Source: Paucimonas lemoignei | GTDB lineage: Bacteria; Pseudomonadota; Gammaproteobacteria; Burkholderiales; Burkholderiaceae_D | DNA: 64,000 nt | Direction: 5' to 3' | NCBI RefSeq assembly: GCF_004342585.1 | Contig: NZ_SLZQ01000005.1 | Coordinates: 124,001-188,000, forward strand | Shown: piece by piece, positions 1 to 8,760 of the stretch | Layout of the letters: each line of letters opens with the position of its first letter | Position numbering within the stretch: position 1 is the stretch's first letter | The notes under the pieces: generated by a model | The model's database searches: none | Told to the model about the DNA's origin: nothing | The model's input: the letters and a program-made list of their open reading frames with translations, nothing else | Program-made: the position numbers and the translations under genes

Positions 1-1486
1 TTGCATAGCGCATGGCATTGGACAGCAGGTTGACGATGACTTCCCGCAAATGCAGCGGATCGAACCAGACCTGCAATCCCGCCATATTGCCAAGCTTGAT
101 CAAGTCAGGCGCCAAACTATGCGTCTCGCGGAATTCCGCCAGCGTTTCAGCGATAAAGTCAGCTAGCACGAGCGGCGACGTCTGCGGCTGGGCCTTGCGC
201 GACAGCTTCAGGATATCTTCGATCATGCAATTCAATCGCTTGACGTTGTCGCCGACGATGCTCAGGAGGCGAGCCTGTGCCGGATCCACTTGTTCTTCCG
301 CAAGCAATGCTGCGGCATAAGAAATCGCCGACAAGGGGTTGCGCACCTCATGCGCAATACTCGCCGTCAGGCGCCCCATCGATGCCAACTTCAATTGCTG
401 CGCCCTGTTTTCGATCTCGGTGACATCTTGCAGGAAAATCACGGCACGATCATCCAGCCCCTCCTCGGCATATACCTTGGCAAAACGCAGTTTGAGATGC
501 GCCGCAAGGTCGCGCCGCATGCCGCGCAAGGCACTGCCCGTATAAGACACCATGTCTTCCGGCGGCTTGATTGTCACAAATGCAGCCTGCTCATCCGAGA
601 CACGCTGATCTGTTCTCTGTAATGGGGCATGCCCTTGCCACTTAAAGAAGGCCTCTGCCAACGGCGTCAGCGTTACGGTTTCATGCAACCTCACACGTGT
701 CGAGGTATCCATGCAGGCAATGCCCAGCATGCGTTCGGCCGCCGGATTGGCAGTCAGGATCGTGCCGCCGGATGACACCACCAGCACGCCGTCATCCATG
801 TCGGCGATCACCATGCGGTTGATTGCTTCCTGCAGTTGCAAGTCCTTGCCACGCTGCGCCGCAATCTCTTCCTGATGAATGAGCTTGGCCGCCAGCCGGT
901 TGATGACAACGACTGCCGCAAAAAAAGCCGCGCCGTACAAGCCCGCCTGGGAAATGGACACCTCTGCCGATTCGGTCGCCAGGCGGAAGGCGTTTTCCCC
1001 CAGCAGGATCAGGCTGACCAGTGAAGTGAAAAACAGCGCCCACACCAGCGGTGCCAGGATGGCGCAGCCGGCCAGCGGAAACAGATACAGGATCGCCAGC
1101 CCGCTCTTGCCGCCGCCTGCACTAATATAGAGCACGGAAATAACAGCGACATCGATCAGGATTTGCGACAGCAGCTGCAAAAGAAAGCGTCGCTTGAAAT
1201 TCGTGGCCAGCACGATCAATCCAAGCGCCAGCAACAGATAAATCAAACCGGCAGCAAGATCGAACAGGCGATCCATTTCCAGGAAAGTCTTCTTACCATT
1301 CAGGCTGATATAAATCAGCAACACGATGGCGATGACGACCCGTGTCAGGGAAAAGGTTTGCAGCGAACGCCAGAAGGTATCGCGCGACGCCGGGCCATGC
1401 GGTGCAGCGGCCAGCCTTCCGGTTGGTAAAACTAGGCGCTTGAGGTCTTGCGATTGCAAATAGGTATTCAAGACATTCCCGTTCAC
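1..1486 (-). CDS. pilS: Two-component sensor histidine kinase PilS (3' end beyond the window)
   Basis: Membrane sensor kinase that in other bacteria phosphorylates the sigma-54 activator PilR to control pilin expression. The frame was read directly on the minus strand because its stop lies left of position 1. It opens at a GTG at 1486 whose first bases overlap the TGA of the upstream gene (GTGA). The N-terminal half has several hydrophobic segments, followed by a PAS-like region (ADMDDGVLVVSSGGTI) and an H-box, SIAHEVRNPLSAI, with the phospho-acceptor His near residue 379. The ATP-binding domain starts but is cut. The GTG overlap and the neighbouring PP0621 and CcsA-like genes match the usual pilS context in Burkholderiales; pilR is expected just off the left edge. 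The subfamily name rests on context plus domain order. Confidence 0.88.
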   Translation of the reverse strand, partial: MNGNVLNTYLQSQDLKRLVLPTGRLAAAPHGPASRDTFWRSLQTFSLTRVVIAIVLLIYISLNGKKTFLEMDRLFDLAAGLIYLLLALGLIVLATNFKRRFLLQLLSQILIDVAVISVLYISAGGGKSGLAILYLFPLAGCAILAPLVWALFFTSLVSLILLGENAFRLATESAEVSISQAGLYGAAFFAAVVVINRLAAKLIHQEEIAAQRGKDLQLQEAINRMVIADMDDGVLVVSSGGTILTANPAAERMLGIACMDTSTRVRLHETVTLTPLAEAFFKWQGHAPLQRTDQRVSDEQAAFVTIKPPEDMVSYTGSALRGMRRDLAAHLKLRFAKVYAEEGLDDRAVIFLQDVTEIENRAQQLKLASMGRLTASIAHEVRNPLSAISYAAALLAEEQVDPAQARLLSIVGDNVKRLNCMIEDILKLSRKAQPQTSPLVLADFIAETLAEFRETHSLAPDLIKLGNMAGLQVWFDPLHLREVIVNLLSNAMRYA

Positions 1487-1731
1487 GTGCCCGGACCAGC
1501 CTGACGTCGGTGCTCGTCACAACAATACACCGCGCCGGAAGCATGTCTGACGGCTTCCGAAGCAGGAATGTAGAGGCCGCAATGGCTGCATGGCAGCATT
1601 CCTTCCGGTTTGCCTTGATGTCCGGGCGACCGGGATTCCATTTGGCCGGCGCCTTGACTCGCCTGCTGCTTGCTGCGCATGATCCAGGCCACCACCAGGA
1701 TCACGATAACCATCCAGATTAATAGCTTCAT
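1483..1731 (-). CDS. PP0621 family protein, small membrane-anchored Cys-rich protein
   Basis: An 82-residue protein with one N-terminal membrane helix (LLIWMVIVILVVAWIM), a polar linker and a C-terminal cluster with CSHCG and YCCDEH, which looks like a small metal-binding knuckle. It resembles the uncharacterised PP0621 family found beside pilS in pseudomonads and Burkholderiales. Its start overlaps the stop of the CcsA-like gene by 4 bases and its own stop overlaps the pilS start, so the three are probably translated together. A role in pilus signalling is suggested only by position. No function is known to me. Confidence 0.8.
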   Translation of the reverse strand: MKLLIWMVIVILVVAWIMRSKQQASQGAGQMESRSPGHQGKPEGMLPCSHCGLYIPASEAVRHASGAVYCCDEHRRQAGPGT

Positions 1732-2537
1732 GCCAATCCCCGGTGCAGCACCACTTCCATTACAAAACGACTACCTACGTAGGCAAGCAACAGGGTGGCA
1801 AAACCGCTCAGGGTAAAGCTCAGTGCCGTCTTGCCGCGCCAGCCGCGCCAGCGCCGGCCGACCAGCAGCAATCCGAACATGAACCACGACAGCATGGTGA
1901 ACACTGTTTTATGGTTCCATTTCACTGGCATGCCGAACAATTGTTCCGAGAATATGATCCCCGAAAAAACCGTCAAGCTCAGCAGGATGAACCCGAGTGT
2001 AATCAGACGGAATAACAGCTTTTCCATGGTTAACAGCGCCGGCAAGCGATCCAGCGCCGCCGAGAACCAGCCGCCCTGGTTGGCTGGCGATCGTGTATGC
2101 AGCTTTGACTCCTGCAATGCCATCAGCACGGCATGGAAGGCGGCAATGGTCAGGGTGCTGTAGGCAAGCAGGGAAATGGCAATATGCCAGGCAAACGACA
2201 CCGACTTGCCTTCCAGCGACACCACGCTGCCGGGGAAAATCGCCGGCAACAATACCGCGACGGCCGCGCTGGGCAAGACCAGCGCACGCAAGCCATCCAG
2301 CGACAAGTTCCGGCTCTCGAGCCAATAGACCGCCACGGAAATCCACAAGGTAGCCGACAGCATCACGGCGAAACCGACTCGCAGGGAAGCAGGCAGCAAC
2401 ACATCCAGCGCCAATGCTGTCCCATGCAGCAACCAGCCAAGCAAGACGCCGATGTCGGCTGCGCGGCGCTGGCGAATTGGCAGCATGGCGCATGCGGCAT
2501 ACAGTAGCGCTGAAAGGAAGAAGATAGTGTTCTGCAT
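1728..2537 (-). CDS. CcsA/YpjD-type cytochrome c assembly family membrane protein
   Basis: A 269-residue polytopic membrane protein of the CcsA/HemX-like family (YpjD in enterobacteria). About eight hydrophobic helices are visible. Conserved histidines sit in FAWHIAISLLAYS and VKWNHKTVFTMLSW, which are family hallmarks; in true CcsA such residues take part in haem handling. The full tryptophan-rich haem-binding motif of CcsA/CcmC is not seen, so direct haem delivery is uncertain. It is the first gene of the overlapping leftward set with the PP0621-like gene and pilS, and it diverges from ffh. The same neighbourhood, next to ffh, is common in Beta- and Gammaproteobacteria. Confidence 0.82.
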   Translation of the reverse strand: MQNTIFFLSALLYAACAMLPIRQRRAADIGVLLGWLLHGTALALDVLLPASLRVGFAVMLSATLWISVAVYWLESRNLSLDGLRALVLPSAAVAVLLPAIFPGSVVSLEGKSVSFAWHIAISLLAYSTLTIAAFHAVLMALQESKLHTRSPANQGGWFSAALDRLPALLTMEKLLFRLITLGFILLSLTVFSGIIFSEQLFGMPVKWNHKTVFTMLSWFMFGLLLVGRRWRGWRGKTALSFTLSGFATLLLAYVGSRFVMEVVLHRGLA

Positions 2538-2580
2538 CGGTTTAGTTTACACCATGTAACGCGCCGGTCCAGCGCCTTCG

Positions 2581-2607
2581 TTGTCGCATTCCGGCATCAG
2601 GTAAAAT
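2581..2607 (+). promoter_or_regulatory. Candidate sigma-70 promoter for ffh
   Basis: TTGTCG at 2581-2586 and TAAAAT at 2602-2607 are spaced 15 bases apart. The -10 is good, the spacing is short. It would give a leader of about 75 bases before the ffh start. It is called by eye and is only a candidate. Confidence 0.35.
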
Positions 2608-2691
2608 GTCGGATCTGCTCCCGGCGGACATGTCTTAAACATACTTGTCCGGCTCCGGCCCTTTTCTGTTTTACATTTTCGCATTCTACCC

Positions 2692-4059
2692 ATGCTCGAC
2701 AATCTGACCCAACGCCTTGCCAAAGCCGTCAAGACCATGCGCGGCGAAGCGCGCCTGACCGAGTCCAATACCGCCGAGATGCTGCGTGAAGTGCGGCTGG
2801 CCCTGCTGGAAGCCGACGTCGCGCTGCCGGCAGTGCGTGAATTCATCGCCAAGGTCAAGGAAAAGGCCATGGGCGAGGAAGTCATCGGCTCCCTGACGCC
2901 TGGCCAGGCGCTGGTCGGCGTGGTGCAACGCGAGCTGGCCGCGCTCATGGGCGCCGACCTCGGCCCCGAAGCCAGCCAGCTGAATTTCGCCACGCAGCCG
3001 CCGGCCGTCATCCTGATGGCTGGCCTGCAAGGCGCCGGCAAAACCACCACGGTCGGCAAACTCGCCAAATATCTGCGCGAACAAAAGAAGAAAAAAGTCC
3101 TGACGGTGTCCGCCGACGTCTACCGCCCGGCGGCAATCGGCCAGCTGCAGACCGTGAGCGGCCAGGTCGGCGCCGACTTCTTTCCTTCCCAAGCCAGCGA
3201 TCAACCGGTGGCAATCGCCCTGGCGGCACTCGACTATGCCAAGAAGCACTACCACGATGTCCTGATCGTCGACACCGCCGGCCGCCTCGGCATCGATGAA
3301 GCCATGATGAAGGAAATCGCCGCCATCCATGCCGCGGTCAAGCCGATCGAAACCCTGTTCGTGGTCGATGCCATGCTGGGCCAGGATGCGATCAATACCG
3401 CCAAGGCATTCAACGACGCGCTGCCGCTGACCGGCGTGGTGCTGACCAAGCTCGACGGCGACGCCCGCGGCGGCGCCGCGCTATCGGTGCGCCACATCAC
3501 GGGCAAGCCCATCAAGTTCGCCGGCGTGGCGGAAAAACTCGATGGCCTGGAAGCCTTCGATCCGCAACGCATGGCCAACCGTATCCTCGGCATGGGCGAT
3601 ATCCTGGCGCTGGTCGAGGAAGCCAAGAAAGGCGTGGACATGGCCGCCGCCCAGGATCTGGCGCAAAAGATCAAGGGCGGCGGCAAGTTCGACTTGAACG
3701 ACTTCAAGGCCCAGCTGAGCCAGATGAAAAAAATGGGCGGCCTGTCCGGACTCATGGACAAGCTGCCGGCCCAGTTCCAGCAAGCCGCATCCGGCGCCAA
3801 CATGGATCAGGCTGAAAAACAGGTGCGCCGCATGGAAGGCATCATCAATTCCATGACCCCGGCGGAACGCGCCAAACCTGAATTGATCAAGGCAGCACGC
3901 AAGCGCCGGATTGCCACTGGCGCCGGCGTCCAGGTCCAGGAAGTCAACCGCATGCTCTCGCAGTTCGAGCAAATGCAATCGATGATGAAGAAGCTCAAAG
4001 GCGGCGGCATGATGAAAATGATGCGCGGCATGAAAGGCATGTTGCCCGGCATGCGCTGA
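2692..4059 (+). CDS. ffh: Signal recognition particle protein Ffh
   Basis: GTPase subunit of the bacterial signal recognition particle. With 4.5S RNA it binds hydrophobic signal sequences emerging from the ribosome and delivers them to FtsY and the Sec translocon. The 455 residues match the family length. Domain order is an N-terminal helical bundle (about 1-90), a GTPase domain with GLQGAGKT at 111-118, DTAGR and TKLDGDARGG, and a methionine-rich M domain (about 300-455) ending in the Met-dense stretch that contacts signal peptides and RNA. It stands alone and is closed by a strong terminator 25 bases after the stop. Confidence 0.98.
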   Translation: MLDNLTQRLAKAVKTMRGEARLTESNTAEMLREVRLALLEADVALPAVREFIAKVKEKAMGEEVIGSLTPGQALVGVVQRELAALMGADLGPEASQLNFATQPPAVILMAGLQGAGKTTTVGKLAKYLREQKKKKVLTVSADVYRPAAIGQLQTVSGQVGADFFPSQASDQPVAIALAALDYAKKHYHDVLIVDTAGRLGIDEAMMKEIAAIHAAVKPIETLFVVDAMLGQDAINTAKAFNDALPLTGVVLTKLDGDARGGAALSVRHITGKPIKFAGVAEKLDGLEAFDPQRMANRILGMGDILALVEEAKKGVDMAAAQDLAQKIKGGGKFDLNDFKAQLSQMKKMGGLSGLMDKLPAQFQQAASGANMDQAEKQVRRMEGIINSMTPAERAKPELIKAARKRRIATGAGVQVQEVNRMLSQFEQMQSMMKKLKGGGMMKMMRGMKGMLPGMR

Positions 4060-4083
4060 CAGATTTCAGCTTTCTTTAGCAGG

Positions 4084-4135
4084 CCGGCAGTCCAGGCGGT
4101 GCAAGTGCACTGACGTGGACTGCCGGTTTCTTTTT
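4084..4135 (+). terminator. Rho-independent terminator of ffh
   Basis: An 11-bp perfect stem (CCGGCAGTCCA at 4084-4094, TGGACTGCCGG at 4116-4126) with a 21-base loop is followed by TTTCTTTTT. The rest of the roughly 300-base gap up to 4361 shows no gene, only an AT-rich stretch (4250-4300, with TTATAAAA) that probably carries the promoter of the next gene. Confidence 0.85.
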
Positions 4136-4361
4136 CTGCATAGCGCAGGCTTCGTTAACACCCTCTTCACCGTTGCTCAGCCGAGGCACACTGCCCCGCT
4201 TGAACGCCTCCCCGATTCCGCCAGCCCTTAACGTGGCGGCCCGCCTACAAAATCTTGTCAAAAGCAGTAAAAAACACTTGCATCCCTTATAAAACGCTAC
4301 CACTATTAGCGGTGCGTGAAATGGCGCATTTCCCAACACTTATTGTGAAGGAGGTCTCAAG

Positions 4362-4847
4362 ATGGCAACAGCCAAGAAAACCGCGGCCAGCAAGCCGGCC
4401 GCCAAGAAGCCAGCAGCAAAGAAGCCAGCAGCAAAAAAAGCCGCTCCAGCCAAAAAGGCAGCCCCGGCCAAGAAAGCAGCCACTAAGCCAGTAGCCAAGA
4501 AAGCCGCTCCAGCCAAGAAGGCAGCGCCGGCCAAAAAGGCAGCTCCAGCTAAGAAAGCCGCACCGGCCAAGAAAGCCGCCAAGGCAAAAACCGCCCGCAA
4601 GCCTAACGCAGCTTTCATGAAACCGCTGACCCCGTCGGCCGATCTGGCAGCCGTCATCGGCGCCACTCCGCTGCCGCGCACGGAAGTCACCAAAAAGGTG
4701 TGGGAGTACATCAAGAAGAACAAGCTGCAGGATGAGGCCAACAAGCGCAACATCAATGCAGACGACAAGCTGAAAGCAGTCTTCGGCGGCAAGAAGCAAG
4801 TCTCCATGTTCGAGATGACCAAACTCATCGCCGGCCACTTGAAATAA
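4362..4847 (+). CDS. SWIB/MDM2-domain protein with histone-H1-like lysine/alanine tail
   Basis: A 161-residue basic protein in two parts. Residues 1 to about 80 are runs of PAKKAA / AAKKPA repeats, like the tail of histone H1 or bacterial AlgP/Hc1-type proteins. Residues about 88-161 form a SWIB domain (PLTPSADLAAVIG, TEVTKKVWEYIKKNKLQD, MFEMTKLIAGHLK), a fold otherwise typical of eukaryotic chromatin remodelling subunits and Chlamydia. Binding to DNA or the nucleoid is likely from the tail; the role of the bacterial SWIB domain is not established. The start is supported by a strong AAGGAGG ribosome site. It is monocistronic, with terminators on both sides. The repeats are low complexity and may vary in copy number between strains. 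Confidence 0.9.
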   Translation: MATAKKTAASKPAAKKPAAKKPAAKKAAPAKKAAPAKKAATKPVAKKAAPAKKAAPAKKAAPAKKAAPAKKAAKAKTARKPNAAFMKPLTPSADLAAVIGATPLPRTEVTKKVWEYIKKNKLQDEANKRNINADDKLKAVFGGKKQVSMFEMTKLIAGHLK

Positions 4848-4865
4848 GTTTTTTCAGGTGCCAAA

Positions 4866-4897
4866 CAAAAACGCCCGCTTCGCGCGGGCGTTTTTGT
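4866..4897. terminator. Bidirectional rho-independent terminator
   Basis: ACGCCCGC (4871-4878) pairs with GCGGGCGT (4884-4891) around a TTCGC loop. An A-run flanks it on the left and TTTTTGTT on the right, so it can end both the SWIB gene (rightward) and the convergent lytic transglycosylase gene (leftward). Confidence 0.88.
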
Positions 4898-4912
4898 TAG
4901 TGGGCATACGAC

Positions 4913-5572
4913 CTATTTTTGGCTCAGCACCGGCTCGTCGCGCGGACTGTGCTCAAACTCCCACTTCTTCCAGGCGGCCAGTACTGCATTCGGATATTCC
5001 GGCCTGCCGCGACTGCCGTTGTAGCGGCCAAGCGCCAGATACAGATTGCCCTTTTCCATATCGATATACATGCGCAGAATCGAACAGCCGTAGCGCAGGT
5101 TGGTCTGCATGTGGAACAGCTTGCTGCGCTCACCATCGCCGATGACTCGTGTCCAGAACGGCATCACCTGCATATAGCCATGCGCCCCCACCGGGGACAC
5201 CGCATACTTGCGAAATGCCGACTCCACCTGGATCAAGCCCAGCACCAGCGCCGGATCCAGGCCGGCACGCCTGGCTTCGTACCAGGCGGTGCTCAGAAAT
5301 TCCAGCCGAACCTGCGAGTCCGGGATTTTCTTCTTCAATCGATCCGACATCTCCCCCAGCCAGTGGAGATACTTGATGCGCTCATTGATGTCGTCAAACT
5401 GCGGCTTGGGCGGCGCACTGTCCGTGATTGCACGCGACAGCGCGATCCGCACCGAATCGGCCAGCGCTTCTTCCTTCTGATTGCCAGCGTGGGCGGAACC
5501 GGCAATACTCAGCAGCATGGCCAAGGCCGCGCTTGCCAAGCATGGCCGCACACATGTTCGGTCAAACCTCAT
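4913..5572 (-). CDS. Lytic transglycosylase (SLT domain), secreted
   Basis: Periplasmic muramidase-like enzyme that cleaves peptidoglycan glycan strands to 1,6-anhydro ends. The 219 residues begin with a signal peptide (about 1-29, ending SAHA). The SLT domain holds the catalytic glutamate E117 in GLIQVESAFRKYAVS, followed by GAHGYMQVMPFW and RYNGSRGRPEYP, all standard for family 1 transglycosylases. Its start lies 19 bases past the proS stop on the same strand, so it may be the distal gene of a proS operon. The short length suggests a single-domain enzyme without a binding module. Confidence 0.92.
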   Translation of the reverse strand: MRFDRTCVRPCLASAALAMLLSIAGSAHAGNQKEEALADSVRIALSRAITDSAPPKPQFDDINERIKYLHWLGEMSDRLKKKIPDSQVRLEFLSTAWYEARRAGLDPALVLGLIQVESAFRKYAVSPVGAHGYMQVMPFWTRVIGDGERSKLFHMQTNLRYGCSILRMYIDMEKGNLYLALGRYNGSRGRPEYPNAVLAAWKKWEFEHSPRDEPVLSQK

Positions 5573-5591
5573 CGACTACTTCACTCCCTGT

Positions 5592-7325
5592 TCAGCCCGC
5601 CAGCTTCGCCTTCATGAATTCCGCCATCTCAGCCAGCGGCACGCTGGTCGCCTCAACATCGCGCCGCCCCTGGTATTCGAGCTTGCCATCCTTGAGGCCG
5701 CGCTCGCCAATGACGACCCGGTGCGGCACGCCGATCAACTCCCAGTCCGCGAACATGACGCCGGGACGCTCGCCACGGTCATCAAGAATCACGTCCATGC
5801 CGGCGTCCGTCAGCTGCTGATAGAGGCGATCGGCTTCTGCTTTCACCGCCTCGCTGCGGTCATAGCCCATCGGGCAAAGCACCACTTCAAATGGCGCGAT
5901 CGATGCCGGCCAGATGATGCCCTTGTCATCGAAATTCTGTTCGATCGCCGCACCCAGGATACGGGTAACACCGATGCCGTAGCAACCCATTTGCATCAAT
6001 TGTGGCTTGCCTGCCTCATCCAGATAGGTGGCATTCATGTCTTGGGAATAACGGGTGCCGAGCTGGAATACGTGGCCCACTTCGATGCCGCGCTGGATGG
6101 CCAGCGTGCCTTTTCCATCCGGAGAAAGATCGCCCGCCACCACATTGCGCAAGTCGGCCACCGTCGACTCGGGAATATCGCGCCCCCAATTGGCGCCCGT
6201 GTAGTGGTAACCAGCCTCGTTGGCGCCGCAGATGAAATCGCTCATTGCCGCTACAGTGCGGTCGGCGACGATCGTTACCGGCTTGCGGGTGCCGATCGGC
6301 CCCAGATAGCCTGGCGGCGTGCCGAAGTATTCAATGATCTCGGCTTCCGTCGCAAAGCGGAAATTGGCGAGGCCCGGCACCTTGGCTGCCTTGACCTCGT
6401 TGAGGTCATGGTCGCCACGCAACAGCAGCAGCCAGATTTGCGTCATCTTCTTGCCATCATTTTCTGCATCCACTGCCAGCACGATGGATTTCACCGTGGT
6501 GGTCAGCGGCAGGCCCAGGAATTCGGCCACATCTTCGCACCGGCTTTTTCCAGGTGTCGCGGTTTTGGTCAACTCGGCGCCGGCAGCAGCGCGCGATGTT
6601 GACGGCGCCAGCGCCTCGGCTGCCTCGATGTTGGCGGCATAATCAGATTGCGGGCAGTACACCAGGGCATCTTCGCCGGTGTCGGCAATGACGTGGAATT
6701 CGTGCGAGCCCGAACCGCCGATGGCGCCATTGTCGGCTGCCACGGCACGGAATTGCAGACCAAAGCGGTTAAAGATCCGCACATAGGCGTCATACATGAT
6801 CTGGTACGACTGCTGCATGCCGGCGACATCGCGATCGAAGGAATAGGCATCCTTCATGGTGAATTCGCGGCCGCGCATCAAGCCGAAGCGCGGGCGGCGT
6901 TCATCCCGGAATTTGGTTTGAATGTGGTAAAAATTGATCGGCAACTTCTTGTACGACTTGATTTCCGAACGCGCCACATCGGTCACGACCTCTTCCGAAG
7001 TTGGCTGAATGGCAAAATCGCGGCCATGACGGTCTTTCACCCGCATCAATTCCGGCCCCATCTTGTCCCAACGCCCGGTTTCCTGCCAGAGTTCTGCCGG
7101 CTGGACGACCGGCATCAGCATTTCGATGGCACCGGCGCGGTTCATTTCTTCCCGGACGATGTTTTCCACCTTGCGAATGACGCGCAAGCCCATCGGCATA
7201 TAAGTGTAAATGCCCGAACCGAGGCGTTTGATCATGCCTGCCCGCATCATCAGTTTATGGCTAATGATTTCGGCGTCGGCAGGAGCTTCCTTGAGCGTAG
7301 AGATAAAAAATCGTGATGCGCGCAT
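5592..7325 (-). CDS. proS: Prolyl-tRNA synthetase
   Basis: Class II aminoacyl-tRNA synthetase that charges proline onto tRNA-Pro. The 577 residues match the bacterial (prokaryote-type) form with an editing insertion between motifs 2 and 3. Motif 2 is seen around [21 protein letters not shown], the YbaK-like editing insert runs from about 225 to 385, and an anticodon-binding domain closes the protein (about 470-577, [17 protein letters not shown]). The start [15 protein letters not shown] is the conserved N-terminus. A proline tRNA gene lies about 6 kb to the right. It diverges from rppH. Confidence 0.98.
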   Translation of the reverse strand: MRASRFFISTLKEAPADAEIISHKLMMRAGMIKRLGSGIYTYMPMGLRVIRKVENIVREEMNRAGAIEMLMPVVQPAELWQETGRWDKMGPELMRVKDRHGRDFAIQPTSEEVVTDVARSEIKSYKKLPINFYHIQTKFRDERRPRFGLMRGREFTMKDAYSFDRDVAGMQQSYQIMYDAYVRIFNRFGLQFRAVAADNGAIGGSGSHEFHVIADTGEDALVYCPQSDYAANIEAAEALAPSTSRAAAGAELTKTATPGKSRCEDVAEFLGLPLTTTVKSIVLAVDAENDGKKMTQIWLLLLRGDHDLNEVKAAKVPGLANFRFATEAEIIEYFGTPPGYLGPIGTRKPVTIVADRTVAAMSDFICGANEAGYHYTGANWGRDIPESTVADLRNVVAGDLSPDGKGTLAIQRGIEVGHVFQLGTRYSQDMNATYLDEAGKPQLMQMGCYGIGVTRILGAAIEQNFDDKGIIWPASIAPFEVVLCPMGYDRSEAVKAEADRLYQQLTDAGMDVILDDRGERPGVMFADWELIGVPHRVVIGERGLKDGKLEYQGRRDVEATSVPLAEMAEFMKAKLAG

Positions 7326-7334
7326 GTCGTTGAA

Positions 7335-7362
7335 TTCTTTTTTAAAAATAGAGGGTTATAAT
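7335..7362 (+). promoter_or_regulatory. Candidate promoter for rppH
   Basis: A perfect TATAAT at 7357-7362 lies 16 bases after a weak -35 (TTCTTT, 7335-7340). It would give a leader of about 150 bases before rppH. The -35 is poor, so only the -10 is convincing. Confidence 0.4.
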
Positions 7363-7522
7363 CACCTTCAATTTTAAAGGATTAGCTGGTCGATGCGCCC
7401 ATTCTTCGCACATTTGATTGTTTTTGCCTGCCCACCACCCGTTTTCGCGGGCGGCTGGACTTAAAAACCTTTGCTGCATGCCTGAACAGGTGCGTTGACC
7501 GCGGAAAGTTTGAGGTGTAATC

Positions 7523-8113
7523 ATGCTGGATCGTGAAGGCTTCCGCCCGAACGTCGGCATTATCTTGCTAAATGCACATAATCAGGTGTGGTGGGGAAAG
7601 CGCGTGCGAGAGCATTCGTGGCAATTTCCACAAGGCGGGATTAAGTACGGCGAAACCCCGGAACAAGCGATGTACCGGGAACTACAGGAAGAAATCGGCC
7701 TGCGTGCCGAACACGTAAAAATCATTGGACGCACGCGCGACTGGCTGCGCTACGAGGTGCCAGACCATTTCATCAAGCGCGATATCCGCGGACATTACCG
7801 TGGCCAGAAACAGATCTGGTTCCTGCTACGCATGGTCGGGCGCGATTGCGACATCAACCTGCGCTTGACCGACCATCCGGAATTCGATGCTTGGCGCTGG
7901 CATAACTATTGGGTGCCGCTGGAAGTCGTCATCGAATTCAAGCGTGACGTCTACCAGAAAGCGCTGCAGGAATTGTCCCGCTATCTCGTCAAATCCGGTC
8001 AGCGACACCATCATCACGGGCGCCAGGCAAAACAGTCGAGAGAGACCAGGACGTCTCAGGCTTCCGAGCCGGCAGAATCGGCTCACTCAGCCATCGAACA
8101 CCATAACGAATGA
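7523..8113 (+). CDS. rppH: RNA pyrophosphohydrolase RppH
   Basis: Nudix hydrolase that removes pyrophosphate from the 5' triphosphate end of mRNA, which starts 5'-end-dependent decay. The Nudix box lies at residues 38-60 ([11 protein letters not shown] then REL, QEEIGL), with the family N-terminus [13 protein letters not shown] and the block [11 protein letters not shown]. At 196 residues it is longer than enterobacterial RppH (about 176) because of a polar, His-rich C-terminal tail ([10 protein letters not shown] onward) that is common in Burkholderiales. It lies 12 bases upstream of the CNP1-like gene, probably co-transcribed. Confidence 0.95.
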   Translation: MLDREGFRPNVGIILLNAHNQVWWGKRVREHSWQFPQGGIKYGETPEQAMYRELQEEIGLRAEHVKIIGRTRDWLRYEVPDHFIKRDIRGHYRGQKQIWFLLRMVGRDCDINLRLTDHPEFDAWRWHNYWVPLEVVIEFKRDVYQKALQELSRYLVKSGQRHHHHGRQAKQSRETRTSQASEPAESAHSAIEHHNE

Positions 8114-8125
8114 ACAAATAGGTTC

Positions 8126-8722
8126 ATGAACGACTTTATCTCACTATTAGTGCGTAACACTACATCACTCGATGCACCGAAAACCTTGGGCACTGGGCGC
8201 TTCTTAGCTGGCGTCCTAGCATGTCTCGTTGCAGGTAGCGCGATAGCGCAAGCGCCGACTGGCCTGAACACCAATTTCGAAGACAATAGTCAACCTTGGC
8301 AAGAGAGCGCCATTCAATTGCCTGCGGCGCCTAACAAGGCAGATCTGCTGGACTTTGACGTTGGCGGAACCACGACCATGCGCTTTGCTGTGGATGCCAA
8401 ATCGCTCTCAGTCGGCAATGATGGCGTAGTGCGCTACACCTTGGTAAGCCGAAGTGCGTCCGGCGCGGAAAATGTCAGTTACGAAGGCATACGGTGCGAA
8501 TCGTATGAAAAAAAATTGTATGCATTCGGCCAAAAGGATGGCAGCTGGTCCCGCTCACGCCGTGACAAATGGGATGCAATAACAGGTACCGCAGCTAACC
8601 GGCAGCATGCGGTTCTTGCAAAAGAATATTTTTGCAGGCACAAAATTGTGGAAGGAAATGCCAAGCAAATTATCGATCGCATTCGCTACAATCAGCCGCT
8701 GATTGGCGAGCCTGCGCGATAG
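8126..8722 (+). CDS. CNP1-like family protein, exported
   Basis: A 198-residue protein resembling the CNP1-like family, named after a Neisseria protein and still without a defined activity. A hydrophobic segment ending GSAIAQA near residue 43 looks like a signal peptide, but it starts unusually far in, so the true start may be downstream. The mature part has the family's WQESAIQLPAAP and the paired cysteine regions YEGIRCESYEKK and KEYFCRHKI. It follows rppH by 12 bases and converges on proB. Export and co-expression with rppH are inferred. Confidence 0.8.
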   Translation: MNDFISLLVRNTTSLDAPKTLGTGRFLAGVLACLVAGSAIAQAPTGLNTNFEDNSQPWQESAIQLPAAPNKADLLDFDVGGTTTMRFAVDAKSLSVGNDGVVRYTLVSRSASGAENVSYEGIRCESYEKKLYAFGQKDGSWSRSRRDKWDAITGTAANRQHAVLAKEYFCRHKIVEGNAKQIIDRIRYNQPLIGEPAR

Positions 8723-8760
8723 ACTTTGTGCCCGTTTGCCGTATTTCTTTGTTTTCCGAT

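Noticed and set aside
4362-4600. Repeated DNA at the start of the SWIB gene, looking like a repeat array
   Set aside because: The repeats are in frame and encode the PAKKAA tail; not a CRISPR or mobile repeat (no conserved spacers, no cas genes).
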